A DNA stretch of 64,000 nt from Nostoc sp. T09 (GCF_002154695.1 NZ_MTAV01000061.1:1-64000); one strand, 5' to 3'; positions 45,012 through 55,067 are shown, counted from the first letter of the stretch. Numbers and translations: made by a program. The notes: generated by a model from the letters alone, not told the origin.

Positions 45012-45250
45012 AGATTCAAGATGAAAAACCTATAGTTAATAGGTATCAGACTATTCACTGTATGCAAATTAAATAATGAGGAACAGCTTATCAGTGCCTT
45101 ACTGAGGATATTGCTCTGCTAAATTTAACATTTTCGTAAATTAGCGGCAGTCTACTTGAGTGGGAGATTTAATAAAATAGCGATCGCAAATACGAATAAA
45201 TGCACAGGAAGTATTTATCATGGATTACAATGGCTGATAGATACTTAACT

Positions 45251-47281
45251 ATGAGCTACTGCCTCAATCCCAGTTGCAATCAACCCATCAACCCACACGA
45301 CACTAATTTTTGCCAGAGTTGTGGGATAAAACTTATACTCCTGCTGCGAAATCGCTATCGAATTATTCAACCACTGGGAGGCGGCGGATTTGGGAGAACT
45401 TTCTTAGCAGAAGACGAAGATAAGCTCAAGGAAAATTGCGTTGTCAAGCAGCTAGCGCCGCAAATCCAAGGAACTAATGCCCTACATAAAGCAACTGAAC
45501 TGTTTCACGAAGAAGCACAGCGTTTGCAACAGTTAGGAGAGCATCCTCAAATTCCCACTTTGTATGCTTACTTTAGTGAGGATCGCTACCTGTATCTAGT
45601 ACAGCAGTTCATCCAAGGACAAAGTTTACGACAGGAGTTGCAACAACAGGGAACTTTTAGTGAAGCAAAAATTTGGGAACTTTTAGCCGAATTATTACCT
45701 GTTTTAAATTTTGTTCATGAAAATCAAGTAATTCACCGCGATATTAAACCAGATAATATTATGCGTCGCATCCCCCACTCCAAAGGAACAGGGGGAAATT
45801 TAGTATTGATTGATTTTGGTGTCGCCAAGCTATTAACAGTAAACTCTGCGGAACACACAGGTACAAGCATTGGTTCCTATGGCTACGCACCACTAGAACA
45901 AATGAAGTATGGTTTTGCTTACCCAGCTAGTGACTTATTCAGTTTGGGTGTAACTTGCTTTACGCTGTTGACAGGAATTCATCCATCGCATCTTTATATG
46001 GAAGCAGGCTATGGCTGGGTAGCAAGCTGGCGAGAACATTTAAAGTATCCAATATCTGCACAATTAGACCGAGTTTTAGACAAGCTATTACAAAAAGATA
46101 TTGAGCATCGCTATCAGACAGCGAATGCAGTTCTCGAAGATTTGCCGCACCAACCACCACAAGCAACTGTGCCACAGGATCGTGTGGTTAAATCACAGCT
46201 TGTAGGGATTAGCCAGACAGCTTCAACTACTATTAGCAACTTGATTAAGCCTAAAATCTTGTTGCCATATCAACTACTAATGGCGGGTGCAATCCTGCTT
46301 GTAGGATTAGGGGGATATGTAAATTGGCAAAGTTTGCCCTTGACTGGACATGAGGGGGAAGTCAATTCCCTGGCTTTTAGCCCGATTCCCTCATCTCATA
46401 CTTCCCAAAGTAAACAAACAAATGTCTCTAGTATACCGTTACCCCAAGCTTCGATAGGGCAAGGAGAAATATTAGCTAGTGGTAGCGATGACAATACCGT
46501 TAAAATCTGGAATCTGACACAAAAACAGGTAACTCGCACCCTCAAGGCTGATTCTGGCTGGGTGTATACTGTAGCGATTAGCCCAGATGGTCAAACTGCG
46601 ATCGCAGGTTATCAAGACAAAACTATCAAACTCTGGAATCTCAACACCGGAGAAGAAATCCGCACCCTCAAAGGGCATCAAGGTTTAGTAAATTCTGTGG
46701 CCATTAGCTCAGATGGTCAAACTGTAGTCAGTGGCAGTTACGATAAAAGTATTAAAATCTGGGATTTCCACACAGGAAAAGAAATTCGCACCTTGAAGGG
46801 GCATACAGGAGAAGTTTTGTCTGTTGCCATCAGCCCCAACGGTGAGAAAATTGCCAGTGCTAGTGCCGATAGAACTATCAAGATTTGGCAGCTAAACACA
46901 GGCAAGGAAATATATACTATTGGCGGTCATTCCCAAGATGTCAATGCTTTAGCTATTAGCCCAAATGGCCAGATATTAGTCAGCGCCAGCGATGATAAAA
47001 CTATTAAACTATGGAACCTGAATACAGGGAAATACATCCGCACCTTTGAAGGACATACAGCCGATGTGAATGCGATCGCCTTTAGCCCCAATGGAGAGTA
47101 TATCGCTAGTGGTAGTGATGACAAGACTGTGAAAGTCTGGCAACTGAATACAGGAGAAGCAATACAAACTTTTAAAGGGCATTCATCTGAGGTTTATGCT
47201 GTGGCTTTTAGTCCCGATGGTAAAACCTTAGTTAGTGGTAGTAAAGATAAAACTATCAAAATTTGGCATTTAAGGGGTTGA
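45251..47281 (+). CDS. Serine/threonine kinase with zinc ribbon and seven WD40 repeats
   Basis: From the ATG at 45251 the protein has 676 residues: an N-terminal zinc ribbon (CLNPSCNQPINPHDTNFCQS, then C), a Hanks-type kinase domain with GGGGFGRT, HRDIKPDN and DFGVAK, a single membrane segment (about 365-385, LLMAGAILLVGLGGYV), and seven C-terminal WD40 repeats forming one propeller. The kinase is cytoplasmic and the propeller probably lies across the membrane, by topology. The gene is divergent from the NACHT-WD40 gene across a 240-base spacer. Substrate unknown. Confidence 0.92.
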   Translation: MSYCLNPSCNQPINPHDTNFCQSCGIKLILLLRNRYRIIQPLGGGGFGRTFLAEDEDKLKENCVVKQLAPQIQGTNALHKATELFHEEAQRLQQLGEHPQIPTLYAYFSEDRYLYLVQQFIQGQSLRQELQQQGTFSEAKIWELLAELLPVLNFVHENQVIHRDIKPDNIMRRIPHSKGTGGNLVLIDFGVAKLLTVNSAEHTGTSIGSYGYAPLEQMKYGFAYPASDLFSLGVTCFTLLTGIHPSHLYMEAGYGWVASWREHLKYPISAQLDRVLDKLLQKDIEHRYQTANAVLEDLPHQPPQATVPQDRVVKSQLVGISQTASTTISNLIKPKILLPYQLLMAGAILLVGLGGYVNWQSLPLTGHEGEVNSLAFSPIPSSHTSQSKQTNVSSIPLPQASIGQGEILASGSDDNTVKIWNLTQKQVTRTLKADSGWVYTVAISPDGQTAIAGYQDKTIKLWNLNTGEEIRTLKGHQGLVNSVAISSDGQTVVSGSYDKSIKIWDFHTGKEIRTLKGHTGEVLSVAISPNGEKIASASADRTIKIWQLNTGKEIYTIGGHSQDVNALAISPNGQILVSASDDKTIKLWNLNTGKYIRTFEGHTADVNAIAFSPNGEYIASGSDDKTVKVWQLNTGEAIQTFKGHSSEVYAVAFSPDGKTLVSGSKDKTIKIWHLRG

Positions 47282-47338
47282 CTCTCTAGTTAACTGGACA
47301 TTTCAGAATGTAATCAGAAAACTATTGAGCTTACCCTT

Positions 47339-48058
47339 ATGCAACTCCCTAATCTAAAAAATAGTTGTTTAGCATTTACCCTAGTAGCGATCGCTTCTTT
47401 TTCCAGTAGTCTGTTAACAGCCTGTTCTACAAAAACTTACCACACCAGAACGCAAGAACCAGTACCCCACATTACTACTCGTGATGCTAGCGACAAACAA
47501 CAGACCAACCAGCATGGTGGAATAGATCACAGTGGTATGAACCACAGCATGGCGATGGATTTAGGCCCAGCCGATGCTAACTATGATTTACGCTTCATTG
47601 ATGCGATGATTCCGCACCATCAGGGCGCGACTGTCATGGCTAAGGAAGCACAGCAAAAATCAAAACGCCCAGAAATTAAAAAGCTAGCAGACGACATTAT
47701 CAAAGCACAGAACCAAGAAATTACCCAGATGAAAAGCTGGCGCACAGCCTGGTATCCCAAAGCTGGAGATAAACCAATGGCTTATGATGCTCTCAAGGGC
47801 CAGATGAAGGAGATGTCATCTGAGCAAATGCAAGCCATGATGATGAACATGGACTTAGGCGCTGCTGATGCAGAATTTGACCTACGCTTTATCAATGCCA
47901 TGATTCCACACCATGAAGCAGCTGTAACTATGGCTAAAGATGCTTTGCAAAAGTCTCAGCGTTCGGAAATTAAGAACTTAGCTCAAGCAATTATCAAAGC
48001 ACAAGATACTGAGATTAACCAAATGAAACAGTGGCGAACAACTTGGTACAAAAAGTAA
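47339..48058 (+). CDS. Lipoprotein with two DUF305 domains (CopM-like)
   Basis: The 239-residue protein has a lipoprotein signal (lipobox LLTAC, Cys30) and two DUF305 modules with near-identical cores: DLRFIDAMIPHHQGATVMAK (about 84-103) and DLRFINAMIPHHEAAVTMAK (about 181-200). The HH pair, plus Met/His-rich linkers (HGGIDHSGMNHSMAMD), suggest copper or other metal binding at the cell surface. In Synechocystis the DUF305 protein CopM is a periplasmic copper-binding component encoded with CopRS. Downstream genes encode an RND pump, consistent with a metal-resistance operon. Confidence 0.85.
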   Translation: MQLPNLKNSCLAFTLVAIASFSSSLLTACSTKTYHTRTQEPVPHITTRDASDKQQTNQHGGIDHSGMNHSMAMDLGPADANYDLRFIDAMIPHHQGATVMAKEAQQKSKRPEIKKLADDIIKAQNQEITQMKSWRTAWYPKAGDKPMAYDALKGQMKEMSSEQMQAMMMNMDLGAADAEFDLRFINAMIPHHEAAVTMAKDALQKSQRSEIKNLAQAIIKAQDTEINQMKQWRTTWYKK

Positions 48059-48094
48059 GCTGATGCATTAACAATATTTGTATTACCTCTGCGA

Positions 48095-48144
48095 CTCTGT
48101 GTCTCTGTGGTCAGAAAAATTCTTTTAACCACAGAGGCACAGAG
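48095..48144. repeat. Inverted repeat between the DUF305 and adaptor genes
   Basis: CTCTGTGTCTCTGTGGT (48095-48111) pairs with ACCACAGAGGCACAGAG (48128-48144), one mismatch (a wobble in RNA). The CACAGAGGCACAGAG motif is a common dispersed repeat in Nostocales. It could attenuate transcription inside the operon. Confidence 0.6.
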
Positions 48145-48266
48145 AACACAGAGAAGAAAAGCATTTCTCAATTTCATCCCAATTTCATTTTCAGATGAAA
48201 CACTGGGAATCAGGTGAACACAGCTAGCTTTGTTTACACTCCCATACTGAAAAATTCCTGATAGCG

Positions 48267-49898
48267 ATGTCCAACTCTCTGCGTTCCCAATCACCTACAG
48301 CAATTCGTTCTCTTTCTGGCATACTACTGAGTCTGCTTATATTAGCTAATCCCGCAGTAGTTTTAGCCCACGGCGGACACGGTAATGAATTTCAAGCAGG
48401 AACTGAAGCAACTCAAACTGCTACCCCTATTCAAGTTGATGCCCAAACAGCTAAACGTCTAGGAATTAAAGTTGAGCCAGTTAAACGTCAGCCGCTAGCT
48501 GTGGGGATTAAAACCACAGGGCAAATTGAAACTCTACCCAGCCAAAAAGTAGAGGTGAATACCCCAATTTCTCAGGCAAAGGTGGTGGAGTTGTTGGTGG
48601 AACCAGGCGCTACAGTGAAAAAAGGTCAACCTGTAGCCATTGTATCTAGCCCTGATTTGGTGGAACTGCGGGTTAATTCCCAAGAAAAACTAGCAGAAGG
48701 TCAGGCGAATTTGCAACAAGCATTAGCTGATTTAAAATTAGCGCAACAAAACCGCGATCGCTATCTACAAATCACCGCAGCTGAAATCGCTCAAGCGCAG
48801 ACTCAAGTAGCATTTGCTCAAGAAAAGTACAACAAAGACAAACAGTTAGCCAATACTGGCGCTTTACCACAACGCACAGCCCTCGAATCTCAAACCCAAC
48901 TAGCTGAAGCTAAGGCCGAACTCACCAAAGCTAACAGTCGCCGGGAAGTTATCGAAGCGGAAAATCAGCTAAAACGTGCGGCTTCAGCAGTTCAAGTGGC
49001 AAAATCACGAATTCAACTTAGTAATACCACCTATCAAACTCGGCTCTCGCAATTGGGAACCCGCGCCAATGCTCAAGGACTGGTGACGGTGGTATCGCCA
49101 ATTTCTGGTAAGGTTGCCGATCGAGAAGTTACCCTCGGTCAATCATTTGAGGATACAGGCGGCAAATTGATGACCATTGTCAATGACAGCCGGGTTTTTG
49201 CCACAGCGAATATTTATGAAAAAGATTTAAATCAAGTCAGGAGTAGTCAACGGGTAAGTGTTAAAGTTGCTGCTGTGCCTAACCGTACTTTCACGGGACG
49301 AATTACCCGAATTGGCTCTGTTGTTGAAGGAGAATCGCGAGTTGTACCAGTACAAGCTGAACTGGAGAACTCTGGCGGATTGCTCAAACCGGGAATGTTT
49401 GCCGAACTCGAAGTTTTGACAAACCAAACATCAGCAGCTATCTTAGCTATCCCCAGCGTGGCGGTAGTAGAAGCAAATGGCAAAAAACAGGTTTATCTGC
49501 AAAATGGTAAAGCCTATCAGCCTGTGGAAGTTACCTTAGGTCAAACTTCTGGTGACATGGTTGAGGTAAAAACTGGCTTATTTGAAGGTGATTTAATAGT
49601 TACACAACGCGCACCGCAACTTTACGCACAATCTCTGCGGGGGAGTAGTGGAGCAGAGACGCATAGCATGGGAGTAGAGGAGAAACCAGCAACTTTTAAT
49701 TCCTCAATTCCTTTGTGGATGGGAGTTGGGGGAGGAGTTGCACTTATCGGTGTAGCTTTTATGGGTGGTGTTTTCTGGGCTAGTCGTCGCAGTAAACATC
49801 AATATCAACTAAGCACAGCACCAGTAGAGGTATCGCCAGAATGGGTTGATAACCATCACCTAGCGAATCAGGATTCAGAAATCAGGATTGAGAAATAA
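48267..49898 (+). CDS. RND efflux periplasmic adaptor (CusB/CzcB-type)
   Basis: The 543-residue protein has an N-terminal membrane or signal segment (about 16-33) ending in a His-rich HGGHGNEF. The membrane-fusion core comprises a barrel-sandwich hybrid (VVELLVEPGATVKKGQPVAI), a long helical hairpin (about 145-255), a beta-barrel (VFATANIYEKDLNQVRSSQR) and a C-terminal domain. A second hydrophobic segment (about 480-505, MGVGGGVALIGVAFMGGVFW) is unusual for the family. It joins the RND pump, 3 bases downstream, to an outer-membrane channel. Metal substrate is inferred from context. Confidence 0.9.
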   Translation: MSNSLRSQSPTAIRSLSGILLSLLILANPAVVLAHGGHGNEFQAGTEATQTATPIQVDAQTAKRLGIKVEPVKRQPLAVGIKTTGQIETLPSQKVEVNTPISQAKVVELLVEPGATVKKGQPVAIVSSPDLVELRVNSQEKLAEGQANLQQALADLKLAQQNRDRYLQITAAEIAQAQTQVAFAQEKYNKDKQLANTGALPQRTALESQTQLAEAKAELTKANSRREVIEAENQLKRAASAVQVAKSRIQLSNTTYQTRLSQLGTRANAQGLVTVVSPISGKVADREVTLGQSFEDTGGKLMTIVNDSRVFATANIYEKDLNQVRSSQRVSVKVAAVPNRTFTGRITRIGSVVEGESRVVPVQAELENSGGLLKPGMFAELEVLTNQTSAAILAIPSVAVVEANGKKQVYLQNGKAYQPVEVTLGQTSGDMVEVKTGLFEGDLIVTQRAPQLYAQSLRGSSGAETHSMGVEEKPATFNSSIPLWMGVGGGVALIGVAFMGGVFWASRRSKHQYQLSTAPVEVSPEWVDNHHLANQDSEIRIEK

Positions 49899-49900
49899 CA

Positions 49901-52900
49901 ATGCTTAGTGCGATCATTAAGTGGGCGATCGCTCGCCGTTGGCTAGTGGTTCTTAGTGCAATTATCTTGATGATTGGGATATTTCGCACGATTATCCAAA
50001 TGCCTTTGGATGTTTTCCCCAGCTTTGCACCACCGCAAGTAGAAATTCAAACTGAAGCACCAGGACTCGCTCCTGAAGAATTGGAATCTCTGGTAACTTT
50101 ACCGATTGAAAGTGCAATTAATGGTACTCCTGGGGTACAAGCAGTACGCTCATCTTCAGCAGCCGGAATTTCTGTTGTCAAAGTCATTTTTAATTGGGGA
50201 AGTGATATTTATCAAGCTCGTCAGCTGGTAACAGAGCGATTGCAACAAGCACAAAGTAAGTTACCAGCAGGGGTAGAAACGCCGCAAATTTCTCCCACTA
50301 GTTCCCCTATCGGTACTGTATTGCAATATGCCTTTACTTCCAAAACAACTCCTTTAATGGAAGTGCGGCGGCTTGTTGATTGGCAAGTAACAAATCGGCT
50401 TTTGGCTGTTCCTGGTGTGAGTCAAGTTGTAGCTTATGGCGGTGATATTCGCCAATATCAAGTATTAGTTGAACCAGAGAAATTAAAAGCATTTAATGTC
50501 ACTTTGGCTGATGTCGAAGAAGCAACGGCTGCGGCTAATATTAATGCTCCTGGTGGTTATCTAATTACCCCCGATCGCGAAAAATTAATCCGGGGTATTG
50601 GCAGAATTGAATCTATAGAGGAATTACAGCAATCTGTAATTACTGCTCGCAATGGTACACCAGTAAAAATATCCGATGTCGCAGATGTGCAAATCGGTGC
50701 AGCTATCAAACGGGGTGATGGCAGTTTTAACGGTGAAAAGGCGATCGTCGTCATGATTAACAAACAGCCGCAAGCCGATACTCCTACCGTTACCCGTGCT
50801 ATTGAGCAGGCGATATCTACGATGGGCTACGCCAACGCAGAAATTAAAGCGGGCTTACCCAAGGATATCAAAGTTACCCCGACATTTCGTCAAGAAAATT
50901 ATATCGATGCTTCGATTGAAAATGTCCGTGCAGCTTTAATTGAAGGCAGTATTATTGTTGCGATTATCCTGATTCCTTTTTTAATGAATTGGCGTAATCT
51001 CGCCATCTGTTTAACTGCTCTTCCTTTATCTTTACTACTAGGAATATTTCTCCTCAATTGGTTGGGGCAAGGTTTAAATACCATGACTTTGGGAGGATTA
51101 GCCGTAGCCATCGGTTCAGCAGTTGATGATGCAATTGTCGATGCCGAAAATGTCTATAGAAATCTGCGAGAAAATAAATATTCTCCCAAACCCAAACCAG
51201 TTTTAGATGTAGTATTTGAAGGTTGTCAAGAAGTACGCGATTCGGTATTTGGAGCAACGATAATTACTATTGTTGTCTTTTCGCCTGTGTTTGCCTTAGG
51301 TGGGGTAGAAGGTAGCATTTTTATCCCAATGGGGTTAGGCTACATGGCAGCGGTGATTGCTTCGAGTATCACAGCACTGACAATAACTCCAGCTTTATGT
51401 GCAATTTTATTACCCCACGGTCACCTTCCAGAAAGCGAACCTTGGGTAGCGAGATTTTTTAAGCGGCTGTATTATCCACTGTTAACATTTTCTTTGCGGC
51501 GTTCGGGAATTATTTTAGCTTTAGCTACTGCTAGCACTGTAGCAGCGATCGCGATCGCTCCGGCTTTCGGCAGAGTCTTTTTACCAGAGTTTCAAGAACA
51601 AACTTTGGTAAATACCATAACACTCTATCCCGGTGTATCTTTGGAAGCTACTAATGCAGCAGGATATGCAATTCAAGATGCACTCAAAGGGGATTCTCGA
51701 TTTCCTTATGTACAGTTGCGTTCTGGACGTGCGCCTGGTGATGGGGATGCAGCGGGGGTGAATTTGGCACATTTGGATATTGAATTGAGCCGCGAAGCCC
51801 TAGAAGATAGGGAGTCGGCGATTAAAAAGCTGCGTCAGGAATTTGCGAAATTACTAGGAGTAGCGCCAAATATTGGTGGTTTTATCTCGCACAGGATGGA
51901 TGAGGTATTATCTGGGGTAAGGAGTGCGATCGCAGTCAAGATTTTCGGCCCCGATTTAGCCCAACTCCGCACGATTGGGAGTCAAGTAAATGAGGTAATG
52001 AAAACTGTAAATGGCATTGTCGATTTACAACTTGAACCTCAAGTACCCATCGAACAAATACAAATTAAATTCAATCGCACAGATGCTTCTCGCTATGGTT
52101 TAACAGTCGGAAAAATTTCCCAAGTTATTGAAACTGCCCTTAATGGAAAAGTAGTATCCCAAATCTTAGATAAACAACAAACCTTTGATTTAGTTGTGTG
52201 GTTAAAACCAGATGCACGGCAAAATTTAGATACAATTCATAATTTATTAGTTGATACTCCAAATGGGCAAAAGATTCCTTTAGCGCAAGTTGCTGCAATT
52301 GAAAACGGCACAGGACCAAATACGATTAACCGGGAAAACGTTTCGCGTTTGATTGTCGTATCTGCTAATACTAGCGGTAGGCATTTGCGCTCTGTTGTCA
52401 ATGAAATTCAAGAGAAAGTTAATCAACAAGTACATCCGCCTGCTGGTTACTATATACAATATGCTGGTCAATTTGAGGCGCAAGAACGAGCTACTCAAAA
52501 TATCTTAATATCGAGTGCGATCGCCTTTGTTGCCATCACAGTTATCATGTATATTTCTGTGAAATCAATTCCTTCTACCGCCATGATTATGATTAACTTA
52601 CCTTTGGCATTGGTAGGAGGAGTATTTTCAGTAGCTTTATCTGGCGGTATTATCTCTATTGCCTCTTTAGTTGGCTTTGTTACACTGTTTGGAGTTGCAA
52701 CCCGCAATGGTTTATTACTAGTAGATAACTACAACAATAAATTTGCGGAAGGAATGCCTTTGAAAGAGACTTTAATCAAAGGTTCAATGGAAAGACTAAA
52801 CGCCATTTTGATGACAGCTTTTACCTCAGCTTTGGGATTAGCACCTTTAATAGCTGACAGCGGCCCTGGTAAGGAAATATTACAACCGCTTTCCATAGTG

Positions 52901-52996
52901 GTGTTAGGTGGTTTGTTTACCTCTACAGCATTGACATTGGTAGTTATACCCGCGTTATATGCTAAGTTTGGCAAAATTTTGCTACACAAACAATGA
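49901..52996 (+). CDS. Heavy-metal RND efflux pump (CusA/CzcA family)
   Basis: The 1031-residue inner-membrane proton antiporter has 12 predicted membrane segments and two large periplasmic loops. The motif AIGSAVDDAIVDAENVYRN (TM4) holds the acidic residues used for proton relay in heavy-metal RND pumps. It starts 2 bases after the adaptor stop, so the two are translationally close. Whether it exports copper, nickel, cobalt or zinc cannot be read from sequence by eye; the DUF305 neighbour favours copper. Full length. Confidence 0.93.
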   Translation: MLSAIIKWAIARRWLVVLSAIILMIGIFRTIIQMPLDVFPSFAPPQVEIQTEAPGLAPEELESLVTLPIESAINGTPGVQAVRSSSAAGISVVKVIFNWGSDIYQARQLVTERLQQAQSKLPAGVETPQISPTSSPIGTVLQYAFTSKTTPLMEVRRLVDWQVTNRLLAVPGVSQVVAYGGDIRQYQVLVEPEKLKAFNVTLADVEEATAAANINAPGGYLITPDREKLIRGIGRIESIEELQQSVITARNGTPVKISDVADVQIGAAIKRGDGSFNGEKAIVVMINKQPQADTPTVTRAIEQAISTMGYANAEIKAGLPKDIKVTPTFRQENYIDASIENVRAALIEGSIIVAIILIPFLMNWRNLAICLTALPLSLLLGIFLLNWLGQGLNTMTLGGLAVAIGSAVDDAIVDAENVYRNLRENKYSPKPKPVLDVVFEGCQEVRDSVFGATIITIVVFSPVFALGGVEGSIFIPMGLGYMAAVIASSITALTITPALCAILLPHGHLPESEPWVARFFKRLYYPLLTFSLRRSGIILALATASTVAAIAIAPAFGRVFLPEFQEQTLVNTITLYPGVSLEATNAAGYAIQDALKGDSRFPYVQLRSGRAPGDGDAAGVNLAHLDIELSREALEDRESAIKKLRQEFAKLLGVAPNIGGFISHRMDEVLSGVRSAIAVKIFGPDLAQLRTIGSQVNEVMKTVNGIVDLQLEPQVPIEQIQIKFNRTDASRYGLTVGKISQVIETALNGKVVSQILDKQQTFDLVVWLKPDARQNLDTIHNLLVDTPNGQKIPLAQVAAIENGTGPNTINRENVSRLIVVSANTSGRHLRSVVNEIQEKVNQQVHPPAGYYIQYAGQFEAQERATQNILISSAIAFVAITVIMYISVKSIPSTAMIMINLPLALVGGVFSVALSGGIISIASLVGFVTLFGVATRNGLLLVDNYNNKFAEGMPLKETLIKGSMERLNAILMTAFTSALGLAPLIADSGPGKEILQPLSIVVLGGLFTSTALTLVVIPALYAKFGKILLHKQ

Positions 52997-53017
52997 ATTT
53001 AATTGAGGATTAAATCT

Positions 53018-53503
53018 ATGAATTCACTCAAATATAGCTTGATGATTATAGGAAGTATCGGGTTAATTTTCTTGGGAGCTTGTGCTAACAATCAACCAGC
53101 AGCTAATACAGAGAACAATCCAAATACCTCTAGCGCAAATACTCAATCTTCAGCAGCACCTGTAGCTAAAACAGAAGGACAACATGGTAAATCTCATGGC
53201 GGTCAAGTTGTAGAAATCGGCGCTTACCATTTAGAGTTTGTTCCAGAGAAAGAAGCTAATACAACTCACATGGATTTCTATCTACAAAAAGGCGACAATC
53301 ACGAAGCAATACCTGATGCCAAAGTTACGGCTCAAGTGCAGTTACCTGATGGCACGCAAAAGACAGTTCCCTTTACCTATGATGCCAAAGATAAGCATTA
53401 CACAGGTTTATTAAAAGAAACTGCAACTGGTCAGTATCAGGTTAAGATAAATGCAGATATCAAAGATAAAAAAGTAGATGGGCGGTTTAATTTTAATCGC
53501 TAA
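53018..53503 (+). CDS. Metal-efflux-associated lipoprotein
   Basis: The 161-residue protein has a lipoprotein signal (LIFLGAC, lipobox Cys about residue 22) and a low-complexity linker. The C-terminal domain begins HGKSHGGQVVEIGAYHLEFV and resembles the HGG-containing metal-binding module found at the start of some CusB/CzcB adaptors. Start at 53018 is supported by GAGG upstream. It follows the pump gene by 21 bases, so it is probably the fourth gene of the operon and a periplasmic metal carrier. The small copC gene of Synechocystis copBAC is a possible analogue. Confidence 0.8.
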   Translation: MNSLKYSLMIIGSIGLIFLGACANNQPAANTENNPNTSSANTQSSAAPVAKTEGQHGKSHGGQVVEIGAYHLEFVPEKEANTTHMDFYLQKGDNHEAIPDAKVTAQVQLPDGTQKTVPFTYDAKDKHYTGLLKETATGQYQVKINADIKDKKVDGRFNFNR

Positions 53504-53687
53504 CTGTTAGTTAATTGAAAATTAGATAGAAGTCAAAAATTTTAAGTAGGGTGAGCACTGCCCACCACATCTGTAATATGATAAAAACAAAAGAGTAAAT
53601 TTAAAGACTTTATGCCAAGTTTAGGTAATATAAAGTTTATAAGCACCAAAGGCTAACTAATTTCAAGGATTTATTAAAAGAATTAAT

Positions 53688-54314
53688 ATGACTGAAACTA
53701 CAGTTCGCAAACAGTATGACCAATTGGCTGCCGTTTACGATCTACGTTGGAAAAGTTATATTGCAAAAACACTTTCTTTTCTCAAAACTTGGGCAGAAAT
53801 ATCACGACTAAATACTGTACTTGATATTGCTTGTGGTACAGGTGAGTTTGAACGTTTACTGCTGAGTGAGTATTCATCACAACAAATTGTTGGGGTAGAT
53901 ATTTCCGAAAAGATGCTGGCAATCGCTAAACATAAATTGAAAGCTTATCCCCAAGTATTATTTAAGAGAGCTAGTGCATCAAATTTACCATTCGACAGTA
54001 ATAGTTTTGATGTAATCGTATGTGCAAATTCATTTCATTACTTTGATAATCCATCTGCTGCATTAACAGAGATGAGACGTGTTCTTAAGCCTAAAGGTAA
54101 AGTTATTATCCTAGATTGGTGTAGAGATTATTTAAGTTGTAAAATATGCGACTTGATTCTTAAATATATTGATCCGGCTCACAAGCGGTGTTACACCCAA
54201 GAGGAATTTCATAGCTTGCTTAGAGATGCAAATTTTGTGCTTTCTCATGCGGACAGAATTCGTTTTGGTGTCGTGTGGGGATTAATGGTAGCCACAGCCA
54301 GCCTCAAGGTTTAA
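53688..54314 (+). CDS. Class I SAM-dependent methyltransferase
   Basis: The 208-residue protein has motif I LDIACGTGEFE (about 46-56), an acidic post-I segment GVDISEKM, and motif III-like DVIVCANSFHYF. The ubiquinone/menaquinone-type fold is clear but the substrate is not. AT-rich spacer of 184 bases separates it from the pump cluster. It ends 11 bases before the response regulator start, so they may be co-transcribed. Cytoplasmic. Confidence 0.88.
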   Translation: MTETTVRKQYDQLAAVYDLRWKSYIAKTLSFLKTWAEISRLNTVLDIACGTGEFERLLLSEYSSQQIVGVDISEKMLAIAKHKLKAYPQVLFKRASASNLPFDSNSFDVIVCANSFHYFDNPSAALTEMRRVLKPKGKVIILDWCRDYLSCKICDLILKYIDPAHKRCYTQEEFHSLLRDANFVLSHADRIRFGVVWGLMVATASLKV

Positions 54315-54325
54315 GGCGATTTTTT

Positions 54326-55030
54326 ATGCGAGTACTACTAGTAGAAGATGAAGCTGATTTAGGTGATGCTATTAAGCGAACTCTTACCCAGCAAAAATAC
54401 TTGGTAGATTGGGTACTAGATGGTAACGATGCATGGGCATATTTAGAAAATAGCTGGACGCAATATACTCTAGCTATTTTCGATTGGATGCTACCAGGAA
54501 TATCAGGTTTAGAATTATGCAAAAGGCTACGCCATCATAAAAATCCTCTGCCTGTGTTAATGCTAACAGCCAAAGACAGCATGGAAGATAAAGTTGCTGG
54601 GCTGGATGCAGGTGCAGATGATTATTTAGTCAAGCCATTTGGCATGGCAGAATTATTAGCAAGATTGCGAGCATTACAGAGGCGATCGCCCCAATTTCAG
54701 CCAGAAGAATTAACGGTTGGCAACCTAACTCTAGATTATGGCAACAATTTAGTTGTCAGCCAGAATGCTACGGAAAAAAAACAGGAAATTCCTCTAACAA
54801 ATAAAGAATTTCAGTTACTAGAGTATTTTATGAAGCACCCAAACCAAATTGTGACCACAGAACAAATTCGCAATCAGCTTTGGGAAGTGAGTGCAGAACC
54901 AGTTAGTAATGTAGTAGCTGCTCAAATGCGATTGCTGCGTCGCAAACTAGCTAATAGTGGCTGCGAAAACATGATTGAAACTTTACATGGGATGGGATAT
55001 CGTCTGAACCTTACCGATGAAATTCCCTAA
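54326..55030 (+). CDS. OmpR/PhoB-family response regulator (RppA-like)
   Basis: The 234-residue regulator has an N-terminal receiver domain with phosphoacceptor Asp53 (IFDWMLPG), acidic pocket EDE (7-9) and Lys in LVKPFG. The C-terminal winged-helix DNA-binding domain is of OmpR type (LTNKEFQLLEYFMKHPNQIV). ATG at 54326 is preferred; the frame extends upstream into the methyltransferase. Resemblance is to RppA/NrsR, which regulate metal or redox responses in cyanobacteria. Its probable kinase partner is at 56414-57787, separated by a toxin-antitoxin pair and an unknown gene. Confidence 0.9.
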   Translation: MRVLLVEDEADLGDAIKRTLTQQKYLVDWVLDGNDAWAYLENSWTQYTLAIFDWMLPGISGLELCKRLRHHKNPLPVLMLTAKDSMEDKVAGLDAGADDYLVKPFGMAELLARLRALQRRSPQFQPEELTVGNLTLDYGNNLVVSQNATEKKQEIPLTNKEFQLLEYFMKHPNQIVTTEQIRNQLWEVSAEPVSNVVAAQMRLLRRKLANSGCENMIETLHGMGYRLNLTDEIP

Positions 55031-55067
55031 TTTGAATGCTTGAGGTAATGCCAAGGGGAACTGGTAT

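Noticed and set aside
45200-45250. Longer N-terminus of the WD40 kinase (MHRKYLSW...)
   Set aside because: The zinc-ribbon start MSYCLNPSC at 45251 is the usual beginning for this kinase type.
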